Positions 53,934-62,278 of a stretch of 64,000 bases of DNA are shown here, in pieces. Made by a program: the position numbers and the translations under genes. A model generated the notes under the pieces. It did no database searches, was not told the DNA's origin, and was given only the letters and a program-made list of their open reading frames with translations. Source of the DNA: NORP23 sp050302475. Lineage in GTDB: Bacteria; Pseudomonadota; Alphaproteobacteria; Rhodobacterales; Rhodobacteraceae. The number at the start of each line of letters is the position of its first letter. Position 1 is the first letter of the stretch. The stretch covers positions 62,001 through 126,000 of the forward strand of contig JBNLBF010000003.1 of assembly GCA_050302475.1 (NCBI GenBank). Direction: 5' to 3'.

Positions 53934-54751
53934 CAGCCTTCCCAGTTTTCAATGATTGCCCAGGCCTCGTCTGCCGTTTCGACGAAGTTGAACAGATTCA
54001 AATCCTCGTCCGAAATGGTGCCGGCGTCGGCGAGATTTTCGAAATTGATGATGCTGTCCCAAAAGGATTTACCAAACAGCAGGATCGGCATCGCATTCAT
54101 GCGGCCGGTCTGGATCAGGGTCAGGGTTTCGAACAGCTCGTCCATGGTGCCGAAGCCCCCGGGGAAGACGGCGATTGCTTTGGCGCGCATCAGGAAATGC
54201 ATTTTGCGGATGGCAAAATAATGGAAGTTGAAGCACAGCTCCGGCGTCGCGTATTCGTTGGGTGCCTGCTCGTGGGGGAGGACGATGTTTAGGCTGATGC
54301 TCTCGCCCCCGGCCTCCATCGCGCCGCGGTTTCCGGCCTCCATCACACCGGGTCCACCGCCGGTGCAGACAACATAGTCGAAATGTTCCTCGTGACAGGA
54401 ATTGCAGGTGCAGAGATAGGCGAATTTGCGCGCCTCGTCGTAATATTTCGACAGACCCGCCAACGTTTCCGTCCGCGCTTTGTCCTTTTGCGCTGGGTCG
54501 GGGATACGGGCCCCGCCAAACAATACGACGGTGGATTCGATCTTTTTCTCCGCCAGTACCATCTCTGGTTTCAGCAATTCCAACTGCAACCGCACGGGGC
54601 GTAACTCGTCCCGGCACATGAAATCGTCATCCGTGAAGGCAAGCCGATAGGTAGGCGAGCGCGTTTGCGGCGTATCCGGTGTATCCTGCACATGCTCGAT
54701 ATCTTTGTGCGCGTCGGGAAAACGGTCTTGCTTCCATTTGATCGTTGCCAT
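53933..54751 (-). CDS. LOG-family (TIGR00730) protein with a Cys/His cluster
   Basis: A 272-residue Rossmann-type protein. The LOG motifs GGGPGVMEAGNRGA (131-144) and PGGFGTMDELFE are intact, with the RKMHF arginine before the second. LOG enzymes release cytokinin bases from nucleotide monophosphates or hydrolyse other nucleotides. Unusually, C114, C116, C119, H120, H123 and C129 cluster just before the GGGPG motif and could hold a metal. ATG at 54751 has AGGA upstream. Co-transcribed with the sulfotransferase. Confidence 0.82.
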   Translation of the reverse strand: MATIKWKQDRFPDAHKDIEHVQDTPDTPQTRSPTYRLAFTDDDFMCRDELRPVRLQLELLKPEMVLAEKKIESTVVLFGGARIPDPAQKDKARTETLAGLSKYYDEARKFAYLCTCNSCHEEHFDYVVCTGGGPGVMEAGNRGAMEAGGESISLNIVLPHEQAPNEYATPELCFNFHYFAIRKMHFLMRAKAIAVFPGGFGTMDELFETLTLIQTGRMNAMPILLFGKSFWDSIINFENLADAGTISDEDLNLFNFVETADEAWAIIENWEG

Positions 54752-54838
54752 GTGAAATCCTGTTGTTGCATTGCGATTAGGTTTCATCCGAATTATAGGC
54801 AGAGGCCACGCAATGCCAGTCACTTATTGGGGAATGAT

Positions 54839-55663
54839 ATGTCGAACGCCGCTCTGGAAACCGCAATCGAGGCCGCATGGGAAAATCGCGATGCGATCAC
54901 CGTGAATACCCAAGGTGAGGTCCGCGAGGCGATTGATGATACGATGAACGCTCTGGACAGCGGGCGGCTGCGCGTGGCGGAAAAGCGCGGCGACGATTGG
55001 CATGTGAACCAATGGGCGAAAAAGGCTGTGCTGCTGTCGTTCCGTTTGAACGACATGGATATAATTCCCGGTGGCAACGGCAATTCCGGCTGGTGGGACA
55101 AGGTGCCGTCGAAATTCGAAGGCTGGGGCGAGAACCAGTGGCGGGCTGCGGGTTTCCGCGCGGTTCCCGGGTCGATCGTGCGCCGCTCGGCCTATATCGC
55201 GCCGGGTGTGGTACTGATGCCATCCTTCGTGAACCTAGGGGCCTATGTTGACGAAGGGTCTATGGTTGATGGCTGGGCAACCGTCGGGTCCTGCGCACAG
55301 ATCGGCAAACATGTGCATCTGTCGGGCGGTGTGGGTATTGGCGGGGTTCTTGAACCGATGCAGGCCGGGCCGACGATTATCGAGGATAACTGCTTCATCG
55401 GGGCGCGGTCCGAAGTGGTCGAGGGCGTAATTGTCCGCGAAGGCTCCGTTCTGGGCATGGGCGTTTATATCGGCCAGTCAACCAAAATCGTGGACCGTGA
55501 AACCGGCGAAGTGATGTATGGCGAGGTGCCGCCTTATTCGGTGGTTGTCGCTGGCTCGATGCCCTCGAAAAACGGTGTGAACCTCTACTGCGCAGTAATC
55601 GTCAAGCGGGTTGATGAGCGGACGCGCTCCAAAACCTCCATCAATGATTTGTTGAGGGACTGA
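54839..55663 (+). CDS. dapD: 2,3,4,5-tetrahydropyridine-2,6-dicarboxylate N-succinyltransferase
   Basis: A 274-residue left-handed beta-helix transferase of lysine and diaminopimelate synthesis. The hexapeptide region includes RRSAYIAPGVVLMPSFVNLGAYVDEGSMVDGWATVGSC in broken turns and HVHLSGGVGIGGVLEP, the DapD signature. ATG at 54839 is preceded by GGGGAATG. Its TGA overlaps the pncA start (TGATG). Divergent from the LOG gene. Confidence 0.95.
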   Translation: MSNAALETAIEAAWENRDAITVNTQGEVREAIDDTMNALDSGRLRVAEKRGDDWHVNQWAKKAVLLSFRLNDMDIIPGGNGNSGWWDKVPSKFEGWGENQWRAAGFRAVPGSIVRRSAYIAPGVVLMPSFVNLGAYVDEGSMVDGWATVGSCAQIGKHVHLSGGVGIGGVLEPMQAGPTIIEDNCFIGARSEVVEGVIVREGSVLGMGVYIGQSTKIVDRETGEVMYGEVPPYSVVVAGSMPSKNGVNLYCAVIVKRVDERTRSKTSINDLLRD

Positions 55664-56253
55664 TGCGCGCGCTGATAGTCATCGACGTCCAGAACGACTT
55701 CTGCCCCGGCGGGAAACTGGCCGTGGCGGATGGGGATGCGGTTGTCGCCCCGATCAATGCCATGATGGAGGACTTCGATGCCGTCGTGCTGACGCAGGAT
55801 TGGCATCCGGCGGATCATTTGTCCTTTGCGTCGAACCACTCCGCCGAGCCGTTCACCACCACGGAAATGCCCTATGGCCCACAGGTGTTGTGGCCCGAAC
55901 ATTGCGTAATCGGTTCGGCGGGCGCGGAGTTTCATCCGGGCCTCGATACAGCCCGCGCCGACATGATTATTCGCAAAGGGTATAACCGCGAGATCGACAG
56001 CTATTCGGCGTTTTTTGAAAATGATCAGACGACCAAAACCGGATTAGCTGGATACCTGCGCGACCGCGGGATTACCGACCTGACCTTCACCGGCCTCGCC
56101 ACTGATTTTTGCGTCGGCTGGTCCGCGCTCGATGCGGTGAAGGAGGGGTTTGATGCCACGGTCATCCTGTCTGCTTGCCGGGCGATTGATCTTGATGGAT
56201 CACTGGATGCGGCGCTAACCGCAATGCGAGACGCGGGTGTGACGTTAGCCTAG
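55663..56253 (+). CDS. pncA: bifunctional nicotinamidase/pyrazinamidase
   Basis: A 196-residue hydrolase converting nicotinamide to nicotinate. Catalytic D8 and metal site (VIDVQNDFCPGG), lysine in IIRKGYN, and cysteine in TDFCVGWSALD are intact. Coupled to dapD by TGATG. The product is used by PncB, encoded at 57268, and NadE at 62279. Convergent with the MDR reductase, overlapping by four bases. Confidence 0.94.
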   Translation: MRALIVIDVQNDFCPGGKLAVADGDAVVAPINAMMEDFDAVVLTQDWHPADHLSFASNHSAEPFTTTEMPYGPQVLWPEHCVIGSAGAEFHPGLDTARADMIIRKGYNREIDSYSAFFENDQTTKTGLAGYLRDRGITDLTFTGLATDFCVGWSALDAVKEGFDATVILSACRAIDLDGSLDAALTAMRDAGVTLA

Positions 56254-57200
56254 GGCCGGATCACCAGTTTCCCGGCAATCTCTCCAGCGCCCATTCGCGC
56301 CAGCGCGTCGATAGCTTGATCAGGCGAGACAGTTTCTCCGATTACGGGTTTCAGTGTGCCATCGGCAAGCAGCCCCAACAATTCGGGCAGGTGTTTCGGT
56401 CCTTGTTCAACGCTCAGCATCCCGATTTTGCGTCCCCCTTTGCCATTCATTGGACCGGTGATCAAAATGTTGAGCAAAGTCGGAACAGAACCACCGACCA
56501 TCATGTAGCGTCCACCTTCAGCCAGCACCGGGGGGATGGTGCGCGCCCGGCGCGTTCCGAAAAGATCAAGGATGACATCCCATGTCTTCCCAAGCGCGGT
56601 AAAATCGGTCTGGCGATAATCATAAACCTCCGCCGCACCAGCATCACGCATGACAGTCTGTTTCATGGCATTGTCGATCCCGGTCACCTTCGCCCCTTGG
56701 GACACCGCATATTGAATAGCTAAGGGCCCGCACCCGCCGCCGCCGCCATTGATGAGCACTCGCGTTCCTTGTGTGATCCGCCCCGATAACCCTTCAAGTA
56801 TAATAGCCCCCGACTGCGGCAGGCATGCAGCTGCGGTTGGGTCTATTCCCTCAGGGACAGGCACAAAACGATCCGCTTTGGCAACGCAATATTCGGCGAA
56901 ACCACCAAAAGTCATGAACGTATCCGCGACAACGCGCTGCCCCGTTTCCAGCACCACGCTCTCGCCAACCGCATCGACGATGCCGACAATGTCCGAGCCG
57001 AGAATTCGCGGTCTGGGTCGGAGCATCCCTGCGATGCGCGCGTAGGCGGGGCGCCCGGTTGTAAATTCCCAATCAGATGCATTGGCGCCGCAAGCTTCCA
57101 CCTGAACCCGAATCTGTCCCGGTCCCGGGATGGGCTTGGGGAGGTCTACGATCGACAGGTTCTCCCGCCCGCCATACCCTTTCTGAAGCAGAGCTTTCAC
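56250..57200 (-). CDS. MDR-superfamily zinc-free alcohol dehydrogenase/quinone reductase
   Basis: A 316-residue NADPH-dependent oxidoreductase. GroES-like N-terminus (PGPGQIRVQVEACGANASDWE), LGSDIVGIVDAVG, and nucleotide motif VLINGGGGGCGPLAIQYA. Zinc ligands of classical ADHs are absent. Start is a GTG at 57200 preceded by AAGGAC; the frame is open to 57227 but shows no family similarity. Lies between pncA and pncB on the opposite strand. Substrate unknown. Confidence 0.82.
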   Translation of the reverse strand: MKALLQKGYGGRENLSIVDLPKPIPGPGQIRVQVEACGANASDWEFTTGRPAYARIAGMLRPRPRILGSDIVGIVDAVGESVVLETGQRVVADTFMTFGGFAEYCVAKADRFVPVPEGIDPTAAACLPQSGAIILEGLSGRITQGTRVLINGGGGGCGPLAIQYAVSQGAKVTGIDNAMKQTVMRDAGAAEVYDYRQTDFTALGKTWDVILDLFGTRRARTIPPVLAEGGRYMMVGGSVPTLLNILITGPMNGKGGRKIGMLSVEQGPKHLPELLGLLADGTLKPVIGETVSPDQAIDALARMGAGEIAGKLVIRP

Positions 57201-57267
57201 CAAATCTGTCCTTGCGTTGCGACCCAATGGCCTGTTTTAACGTGGCGACACAAATTAGGTGGGCAGA

Positions 57268-58560
57268 ATGACCGATATTGCAACCCGCGTTCATAACCAT
57301 AATTTCGACATCGATCCGATTGTGCGCTCGGTGTTGGATACGGATTTCTATAAGCTCTTGATGGCGCAGACGGTGCAGAAGCGGCACTCCGACGTGGATG
57401 TGACCTTCAGCCTGATCAATCGCACGAAATCCGTGCCACTGGCAGAGCTGATCGACGAAAAACACCTACGCGAGCAGTTGGATCATGTCCGCACACTGTC
57501 CTTGTCACGGGGTGAGGTCACATGGCTGCGCGGCAACACGTTTTACGGCAAACAGCGCATGTTCTCCCCGGAATTCATCGACTGGTTCGAAAATTTCCGC
57601 TTTCCGGAATATGACCTCAGCCGCAACGGCGACCAGTGGGAGCTGACCTTCCACGGCCCATGGCCAGATGTCATGATGTGGGAAGTCCCGGCGCTGGCGA
57701 TCCTGACGGAACTCCGCTCCCGCGCGGTGCTGCGCGAGATGGAGAAATTTGACCTGCAGGTTCTCTATGCCCGCGCCATGACCCGCATTTGGGAAAAGAT
57801 CGAACGTCTGCGCAAGCTCGACGGCCTGTCACTCGCCGATTTCGGCACACGGCGGCGGCATTCTTTCCTGTGGCAGGACTGGTGCATTCAGGCCTGTATG
57901 GAGGGGTTGGGCGACAAATTTGTTGGCTGTTCCAACTGCCTGATCGCGCTGCGTCGAGAGGTTGAGGCCATCGGCACCAACGCCCACGAACTGCCAATGG
58001 TCTATGCGGCGCTCGCTGATAGTGACGAAGCACTGGCAAAATCGCCATATGATGTGCTGGAGAACTGGCAGAAGGATTATGACGGCAACCTGCAAATCCT
58101 GCTGCCCGATACCTACGGCTCGCAGACCTTCTTTGACCGTGCCCCCGACTGGATGTCCAAATGGACCGGCGCGCGGATCGATAGTGGCGACCCGGCGAAA
58201 GGGGCGGAAATCGCGATCAACTGGTGGAAGGAACAGGGCGAGGACCCGGCAACCAAGCTGATCGTGTTCAGCGACGGCCTTGATGTCGACAAGATCGAAG
58301 AGCTGCACAAACAATTTTACGGTCGTGTGCGCCTCGCGTTCGGTTGGGGCACTTTGCTCACCAATGACTTTCGCGATCTTGTCCCGAGTGACGCGCTCGC
58401 CCCGTTTTCACTGGTTTGCAAGGCCGTAGCCGCGAACGGCAAGCCGACGGTCAAACTGTCGGACAATGTTGGCAAAGCCATGGGACCCGAAGCCGAGGTC
58501 GACCGTTACCGCCGCGTCTTTGCCCAAACAGAACAATCCCACGCGCCGATCCTCGTATGA
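57268..58560 (+). CDS. pncB: nicotinate phosphoribosyltransferase
   Basis: A 430-residue enzyme that makes nicotinate mononucleotide from nicotinate and PRPP. Opening DPIVRSVLDTDFYKLLMAQ, the histidine-containing FGTRRRHSF segment and IVFSDGLD with FGWGTLLTND are diagnostic. AGGTGG precedes the ATG at 57268. It acts after PncA in NAD salvage; the two genes are separated by the opposite-strand MDR gene. Confidence 0.94.
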   Translation: MTDIATRVHNHNFDIDPIVRSVLDTDFYKLLMAQTVQKRHSDVDVTFSLINRTKSVPLAELIDEKHLREQLDHVRTLSLSRGEVTWLRGNTFYGKQRMFSPEFIDWFENFRFPEYDLSRNGDQWELTFHGPWPDVMMWEVPALAILTELRSRAVLREMEKFDLQVLYARAMTRIWEKIERLRKLDGLSLADFGTRRRHSFLWQDWCIQACMEGLGDKFVGCSNCLIALRREVEAIGTNAHELPMVYAALADSDEALAKSPYDVLENWQKDYDGNLQILLPDTYGSQTFFDRAPDWMSKWTGARIDSGDPAKGAEIAINWWKEQGEDPATKLIVFSDGLDVDKIEELHKQFYGRVRLAFGWGTLLTNDFRDLVPSDALAPFSLVCKAVAANGKPTVKLSDNVGKAMGPEAEVDRYRRVFAQTEQSHAPILV

Positions 58561-58820
58561 GTGAAGATATAACAATAAGTGAGAACGCGACGTTAGTTGT
58601 CCCATTCCCCGCACAATAATAATAGGTGATCGCTGCAAGACGCACAGGTGTCCGGCGTTATCAATTGTGGATACAGCAATTGGGATTGTGCTGAACGCCG
58701 CGTAAACCTACCTCAATTCACATATCGGTCCCGTCGCAAACGGCAAAACGACTCGTTGCGCGGTTTCACATATAGACATAGCATTCTGTGATTGGCGGTA
58801 TTCCCGTCAGGAGCATTCCC
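58561..58820. other. 260-base intergenic stretch between pncB and the cupin gene
   Basis: The stretch is moderately AT-rich. Two copies of the self-complementary CAATTG (58662-58667 and 58677-58682) lie 15 bases apart. No terminator with a T run and no clear promoter could be assigned. No coding frame is supported. Confidence 0.3.
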
Positions 58821-59306
58821 ATGACACATGGTGAAACTATGGCCCCGTTGCAAAGCGGCGTTAAGGTCGCGGCAGAAACAGACCGTTTCGGAACGCCGTT
58901 CGAATTTCTTGATGCATGGTTTAATGTAACTTTGTCTGGCAAGGACACGGCGGGTTTAGCCTGTTCGATTGACACCAATCGCCGCCTGAGGGGAGGACCG
59001 CCGACGCATGTCCATTCTGATCAGGACGAATGGTTCTTTGTCCGAGACGGGGGATTCGATATTAAAGTCGCCGATGAAACTTTTCATTTGAAACCCGGAG
59101 ATTCCCTATTAGCGCCTCGCGGTGTTCCACACGCCTTCGCCAACACAACGGAGACCGGGCGAATGCTGGTGACGTTCTTTCCGGCGGGACAAATGGAGGA
59201 ATTTTTTCATGTAGCGGCGGCAATGATCAAACCGACGCCGCCCGAAATGGCAGCCGTGTTCAAGGATCATGGTATGCTGGTCGTTGGCCCACCTCTTCCG
59301 GTTTAG
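58821..59306 (+). CDS. cupin-domain protein
   Basis: A 161-residue single-domain cupin. Motif 1 has PPTHVHSDQDEWFFVRDGGFD with likely metal ligands His, His and Glu; motif 2 has PGDSLLAPRGVPHAFANTT with a His. Such proteins include quercetinase-like dioxygenases and many unknowns. CAGGAGCATTCCC precedes the ATG at 58821, which is preferred over a GTG at 58788. Function unknown. Confidence 0.78.
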   Translation: MTHGETMAPLQSGVKVAAETDRFGTPFEFLDAWFNVTLSGKDTAGLACSIDTNRRLRGGPPTHVHSDQDEWFFVRDGGFDIKVADETFHLKPGDSLLAPRGVPHAFANTTETGRMLVTFFPAGQMEEFFHVAAAMIKPTPPEMAAVFKDHGMLVVGPPLPV

Positions 59307-59374
59307 GATGTGGGTTTTCATTGAGCCTTACAGTCGATATGAGGACAGGAGATCGCGTACTCACAAAGGCTGAA

Positions 59375-59701
59375 ATGTCCGAGAAACCTAAAAAACCGCA
59401 ACAGGTATACACGCTGCTCGTGGAGGTCGGCCGCAAGGACGGCGATGGGCTACCGGACAATGCGACCGGCGCAGCGCTGATGTGTTTTGCTTCAGGTGTG
59501 GACGAGGCCGAAGCGGTACGCGAAACGGTGGCTATCTTGAAGCGGGCGGACATGAACCCGCTGGATGTCAGCGGGTACGGCACCCTCGACGAACGCCTCG
59601 CCGAAGGGCACGACATTAACGAAGAAGTGCGCCAGCTGATGCAGCAGGCGCTCGACGATAATGCGGTTATTGTGGCGCAGATGACGCCGTTCTTCGACTG
59701 A
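59375..59701 (+). CDS. small conserved protein of unknown function
   Basis: A 108-residue soluble protein. It has an early strand QVYTLLVEVGR, a segment ALMCFASGVDEAEAVRETVAILKRADMNPLDV and an acidic helix EEVRQLMQQALDDNAVIVAQ. I do not recognise the family, though it looks like a conserved Rhodobacterales protein. ATG at 59375 has AAAGG seven bases upstream; TTG 59321 and ATG 59339 are alternatives. Confidence 0.6.
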   Translation: MSEKPKKPQQVYTLLVEVGRKDGDGLPDNATGAALMCFASGVDEAEAVRETVAILKRADMNPLDVSGYGTLDERLAEGHDINEEVRQLMQQALDDNAVIVAQMTPFFD

Positions 59702-60244
59702 TTACCAGCCGCCGGACTGACCCAGCAGATCCTGACAATCCGCCAGAACACCTATGGACCGCGATGATCCGGATAAGGAGAACCAGGCCTGATCAGCGCC
59801 AACATTGTTGCGCAGATACAGACGGTTACCACGGGCAACTTCGCCAACCAGATCCATGGCTGCGTCCCAATTGTCAGATGGCAGCGTGAAGAAGATCGAG
59901 TTCTTATAGAAGACCGCGTCGGTCAATTCCCACGCCCCACGACGATCAATCTCGACCTCGATATCGTTATAGGATTCATCCTCGCCGAACCATTTGCTTT
60001 CAAGGTAGAACTGAAGCTCAACGGTCTGGTCTGGGTAGGTCCAGATAGAGAAACTCTCGGTATCACCCTGCACAGTTGCCTCGCAGGCCAGCGAGCCGTC
60101 GTCAAATGCAACAACCTGCACATACCAATGTTTGTAATTCAGCAGGCGTTCGGTATCGATGGCGAAAGCTGCTGCCGGAAAAAGAGAAAGAAAGGCAAGA
60201 AAAGCTATTGTTTTTTTGCACTTACTGGCGAAACCACTGAACAT
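59702..60244 (-). CDS. secreted protein of unknown function, IalB-like outline
   Basis: A 180-residue exported protein. A signal peptide (about residues 10-28, FLAFLSLFPAAAFA) precedes a beta-rich acidic region. Two cysteines (LACEA and LADCQD) may pair, and the ending FSLSGSSRSIGVLADC recalls invasion-associated locus B proteins, but the match is weak. Convergent with the 108-residue protein, no spacer. Function unknown. Confidence 0.6.
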   Translation of the reverse strand: MFSGFASKCKKTIAFLAFLSLFPAAAFAIDTERLLNYKHWYVQVVAFDDGSLACEATVQGDTESFSIWTYPDQTVELQFYLESKWFGEDESYNDIEVEIDRRGAWELTDAVFYKNSIFFTLPSDNWDAAMDLVGEVARGNRLYLRNNVGADQAWFSLSGSSRSIGVLADCQDLLGQSGGW

Positions 60245-60319
60245 TTAATACCTCCAAAACTTCGTAATTTCGTGACTGTCCGCAGATATTTAGTCGGAAA
60301 ACGCGATTCTCTGCAAACA

Positions 60320-61645
60320 CTAGCCGTCGATTTGACGAATATTTTGCAAAAGTGGCAGGAGTTTGGACATATCTGGGCCATGATCTGCCCCGGTGAGCGC
60401 CTTTCTCAGTGGCATAAAAAGGCCGCGCCCTTTGCGGTCGGTGGCCTGTTTGACAGCAGTGGTCCAGTCTTTCCATGTGGTTTCGGTGTAGGGAGCGGAT
60501 GGCAGCATCGCGAGGGCCTGACGCACATATTCTTTATCCTCGGCGTCGATCACGGGTGTCGCGCCGTCGCGGCATAGCGACCAAAGCGCGGCGAGGTCCG
60601 CGCGGGTTTCGATATTTTCGTGGGCCATGTCCCAGAAAGCGGGCGCGATGTCGTCCGGGACTCCGAGCGCGGCAAGATCATCGGCGATTTGCGCAAAATC
60701 CATGCCATGCAGCAATTTTGCCGTCATGGGACCAAGGTCATCCGGGTCCAGTTTCGTCGGCGCCGCACCAAAACTGTCCAGCGCAAACCCGTCGATCAAT
60801 TCCGCCATCGTTTGACGGATTTCAACCGGCTGTGACGACCCAAGCCGCGCCATCAGCGACAGCAACGCCATCGGTTCGACACCCTGTTCACGAAGGTCCT
60901 TCAGCGCCAGCGTGCCAAGGCGCTTGGACAGCGCTTCACCCTGCGGACCGGTCAGCAGGGAATGATGGGCAAAGCGGATCGGATTTCCGCCAATCGCGTC
61001 GATAATCTGGATTTGCGTCGCGGTATTGGTCACGTGATCCGAGCCGCGCACAACGTCAGTAATGCCAAAATCCACGTCGTCACAGACCGACGCCAAAGTG
61101 TACAGAAACTGCCCGTCACCCCGGATCAGTACAGGGTCAGACACGCTTGCCGCATCAATAGACTGGGGGCCGAGGATACCGTCCTCCCACTCGATCCGTT
61201 CGTGATCCAGCTTGAACCGCCAATGTCCGGGACGATCCGCGCGTAGCGCGTCGCGTTCCGTATCCGAGAGCGCCAAAGCCGAGCGGTCATAGACCGGCGG
61301 CTTTCCCATATTCAGCTGCTTCTTGCGTTTCAAATCCAGCTCGACCGGGGTTTCGAAACACTCGTATAACCGTCCCGCCGCCCGCAATTCATCGGCGGCA
61401 GCGTTATACCGATCCAGCCGGTCCGACTGTTTTTCCAGCCGGTCCCATGTCAGCCCGAGCCATTCCAGATCCCGCTGAATCTGGTCAGCAAATTCCTGGG
61501 TCGAGCGTTCCGGATCCGTATCGTCGAGCCGCAGAATGAACGTCCCACCCGCCTGCCGCGCAATGAAATAATTGAACATCGCAGCGCGCAGATTGCCGAC
61601 ATGCAGATATCCGGTGGGCGAGGGGGCAAAACGGGTGGTGGTCAT
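60320..61645 (-). CDS. gltX: glutamyl-tRNA synthetase (shorter type)
   Basis: A 441-residue class I synthetase that charges tRNA-Glu. HIGH-like HVGN is at 15-18 and KMSKS-like ALSKRLGT near 240; the anticodon-binding domain is helical. Many alphaproteobacteria carry two gltX genes, one charging tRNA-Gln; which this one is cannot be decided here. ATG at 61645 lies six bases after AAGGAG; an ATG two codons earlier would be too close to that site. Confidence 0.93.
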   Translation of the reverse strand: MTTTRFAPSPTGYLHVGNLRAAMFNYFIARQAGGTFILRLDDTDPERSTQEFADQIQRDLEWLGLTWDRLEKQSDRLDRYNAAADELRAAGRLYECFETPVELDLKRKKQLNMGKPPVYDRSALALSDTERDALRADRPGHWRFKLDHERIEWEDGILGPQSIDAASVSDPVLIRGDGQFLYTLASVCDDVDFGITDVVRGSDHVTNTATQIQIIDAIGGNPIRFAHHSLLTGPQGEALSKRLGTLALKDLREQGVEPMALLSLMARLGSSQPVEIRQTMAELIDGFALDSFGAAPTKLDPDDLGPMTAKLLHGMDFAQIADDLAALGVPDDIAPAFWDMAHENIETRADLAALWSLCRDGATPVIDAEDKEYVRQALAMLPSAPYTETTWKDWTTAVKQATDRKGRGLFMPLRKALTGADHGPDMSKLLPLLQNIRQIDG

Positions 61646-61704
61646 GGGCATCTCCTTGGTCCGTGCTTATGACGGATTGAACGGATTTGTCCATAAGTTG
61701 TGGA

Positions 61705-62229
61705 TCAGGCAAACCAAGACCGGATCGTTTCGATATCAGTTGTAAAATGGTCCAGCTCCGCCCGCGTTGCACGATGCCCGGACACGGCCATCACGTCTCC
61801 GCGCTTGTCCTCAGGCAGCAGATCACCGACCGGAAGTTCACGGATATGCGCGGGTGCTTGCCCTGTGACGTCCTGCAATTCCTGCCGGATATGGTCAGAT
61901 TGATCCTCGCGGTGATAGCCGCAAAAGGTGACGAAGGAATACGCGCTTAGTCGGTCCTTTAGTTCTATCAGCGCGGTTTTGATCGGATGACCGATACTCA
62001 TGTCATAGATCGGTGCTATGAACAGAACATGGTCAAATTTTGCGGGGTCGCTGGCGATTGGCGCGATCTTTGGCGTGCGATGCCCCAGAAAATCCATCAG
62101 GAACCCCAACAGTTTAAAGCGGCGCTCCGGGCGAATCTCTTCGATATCTGCGCCAGTTAGCTCCGCCAGATGGTTCGCCAGCAGGCGGTTATTTCCGGTA
62201 CGGGAATAATACAGGATCAAGAGTCTCAT
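61705..62229 (-). CDS. flavodoxin/NAD(P)H-dependent FMN reductase-like protein
   Basis: A 174-residue flavodoxin-fold protein. The phosphate-binding loop is YSRTGNNR (8-15), and APIYDMSIGHP forms a second flavin loop. The family includes menaquinone-dependent and WrbA-like reductases. It starts 50 bases before the nadE stop on the same strand and may be co-transcribed with nadE. Partner and substrate unknown. Confidence 0.8.
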   Translation of the reverse strand: MRLLILYYSRTGNNRLLANHLAELTGADIEEIRPERRFKLLGFLMDFLGHRTPKIAPIASDPAKFDHVLFIAPIYDMSIGHPIKTALIELKDRLSAYSFVTFCGYHREDQSDHIRQELQDVTGQAPAHIRELPVGDLLPEDKRGDVMAVSGHRATRAELDHFTTDIETIRSWFA

Positions 62230-62278
62230 TCCGTCCGCCTAACACTTGTGTGGCTAACAGCAATTGATGGAAATCAAT

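Noticed and set aside
58662..58682. Paired CAATTG sequences as an operator
   Set aside because: Each is a short self-palindrome expected by chance; no wider symmetry or link to a regulator.
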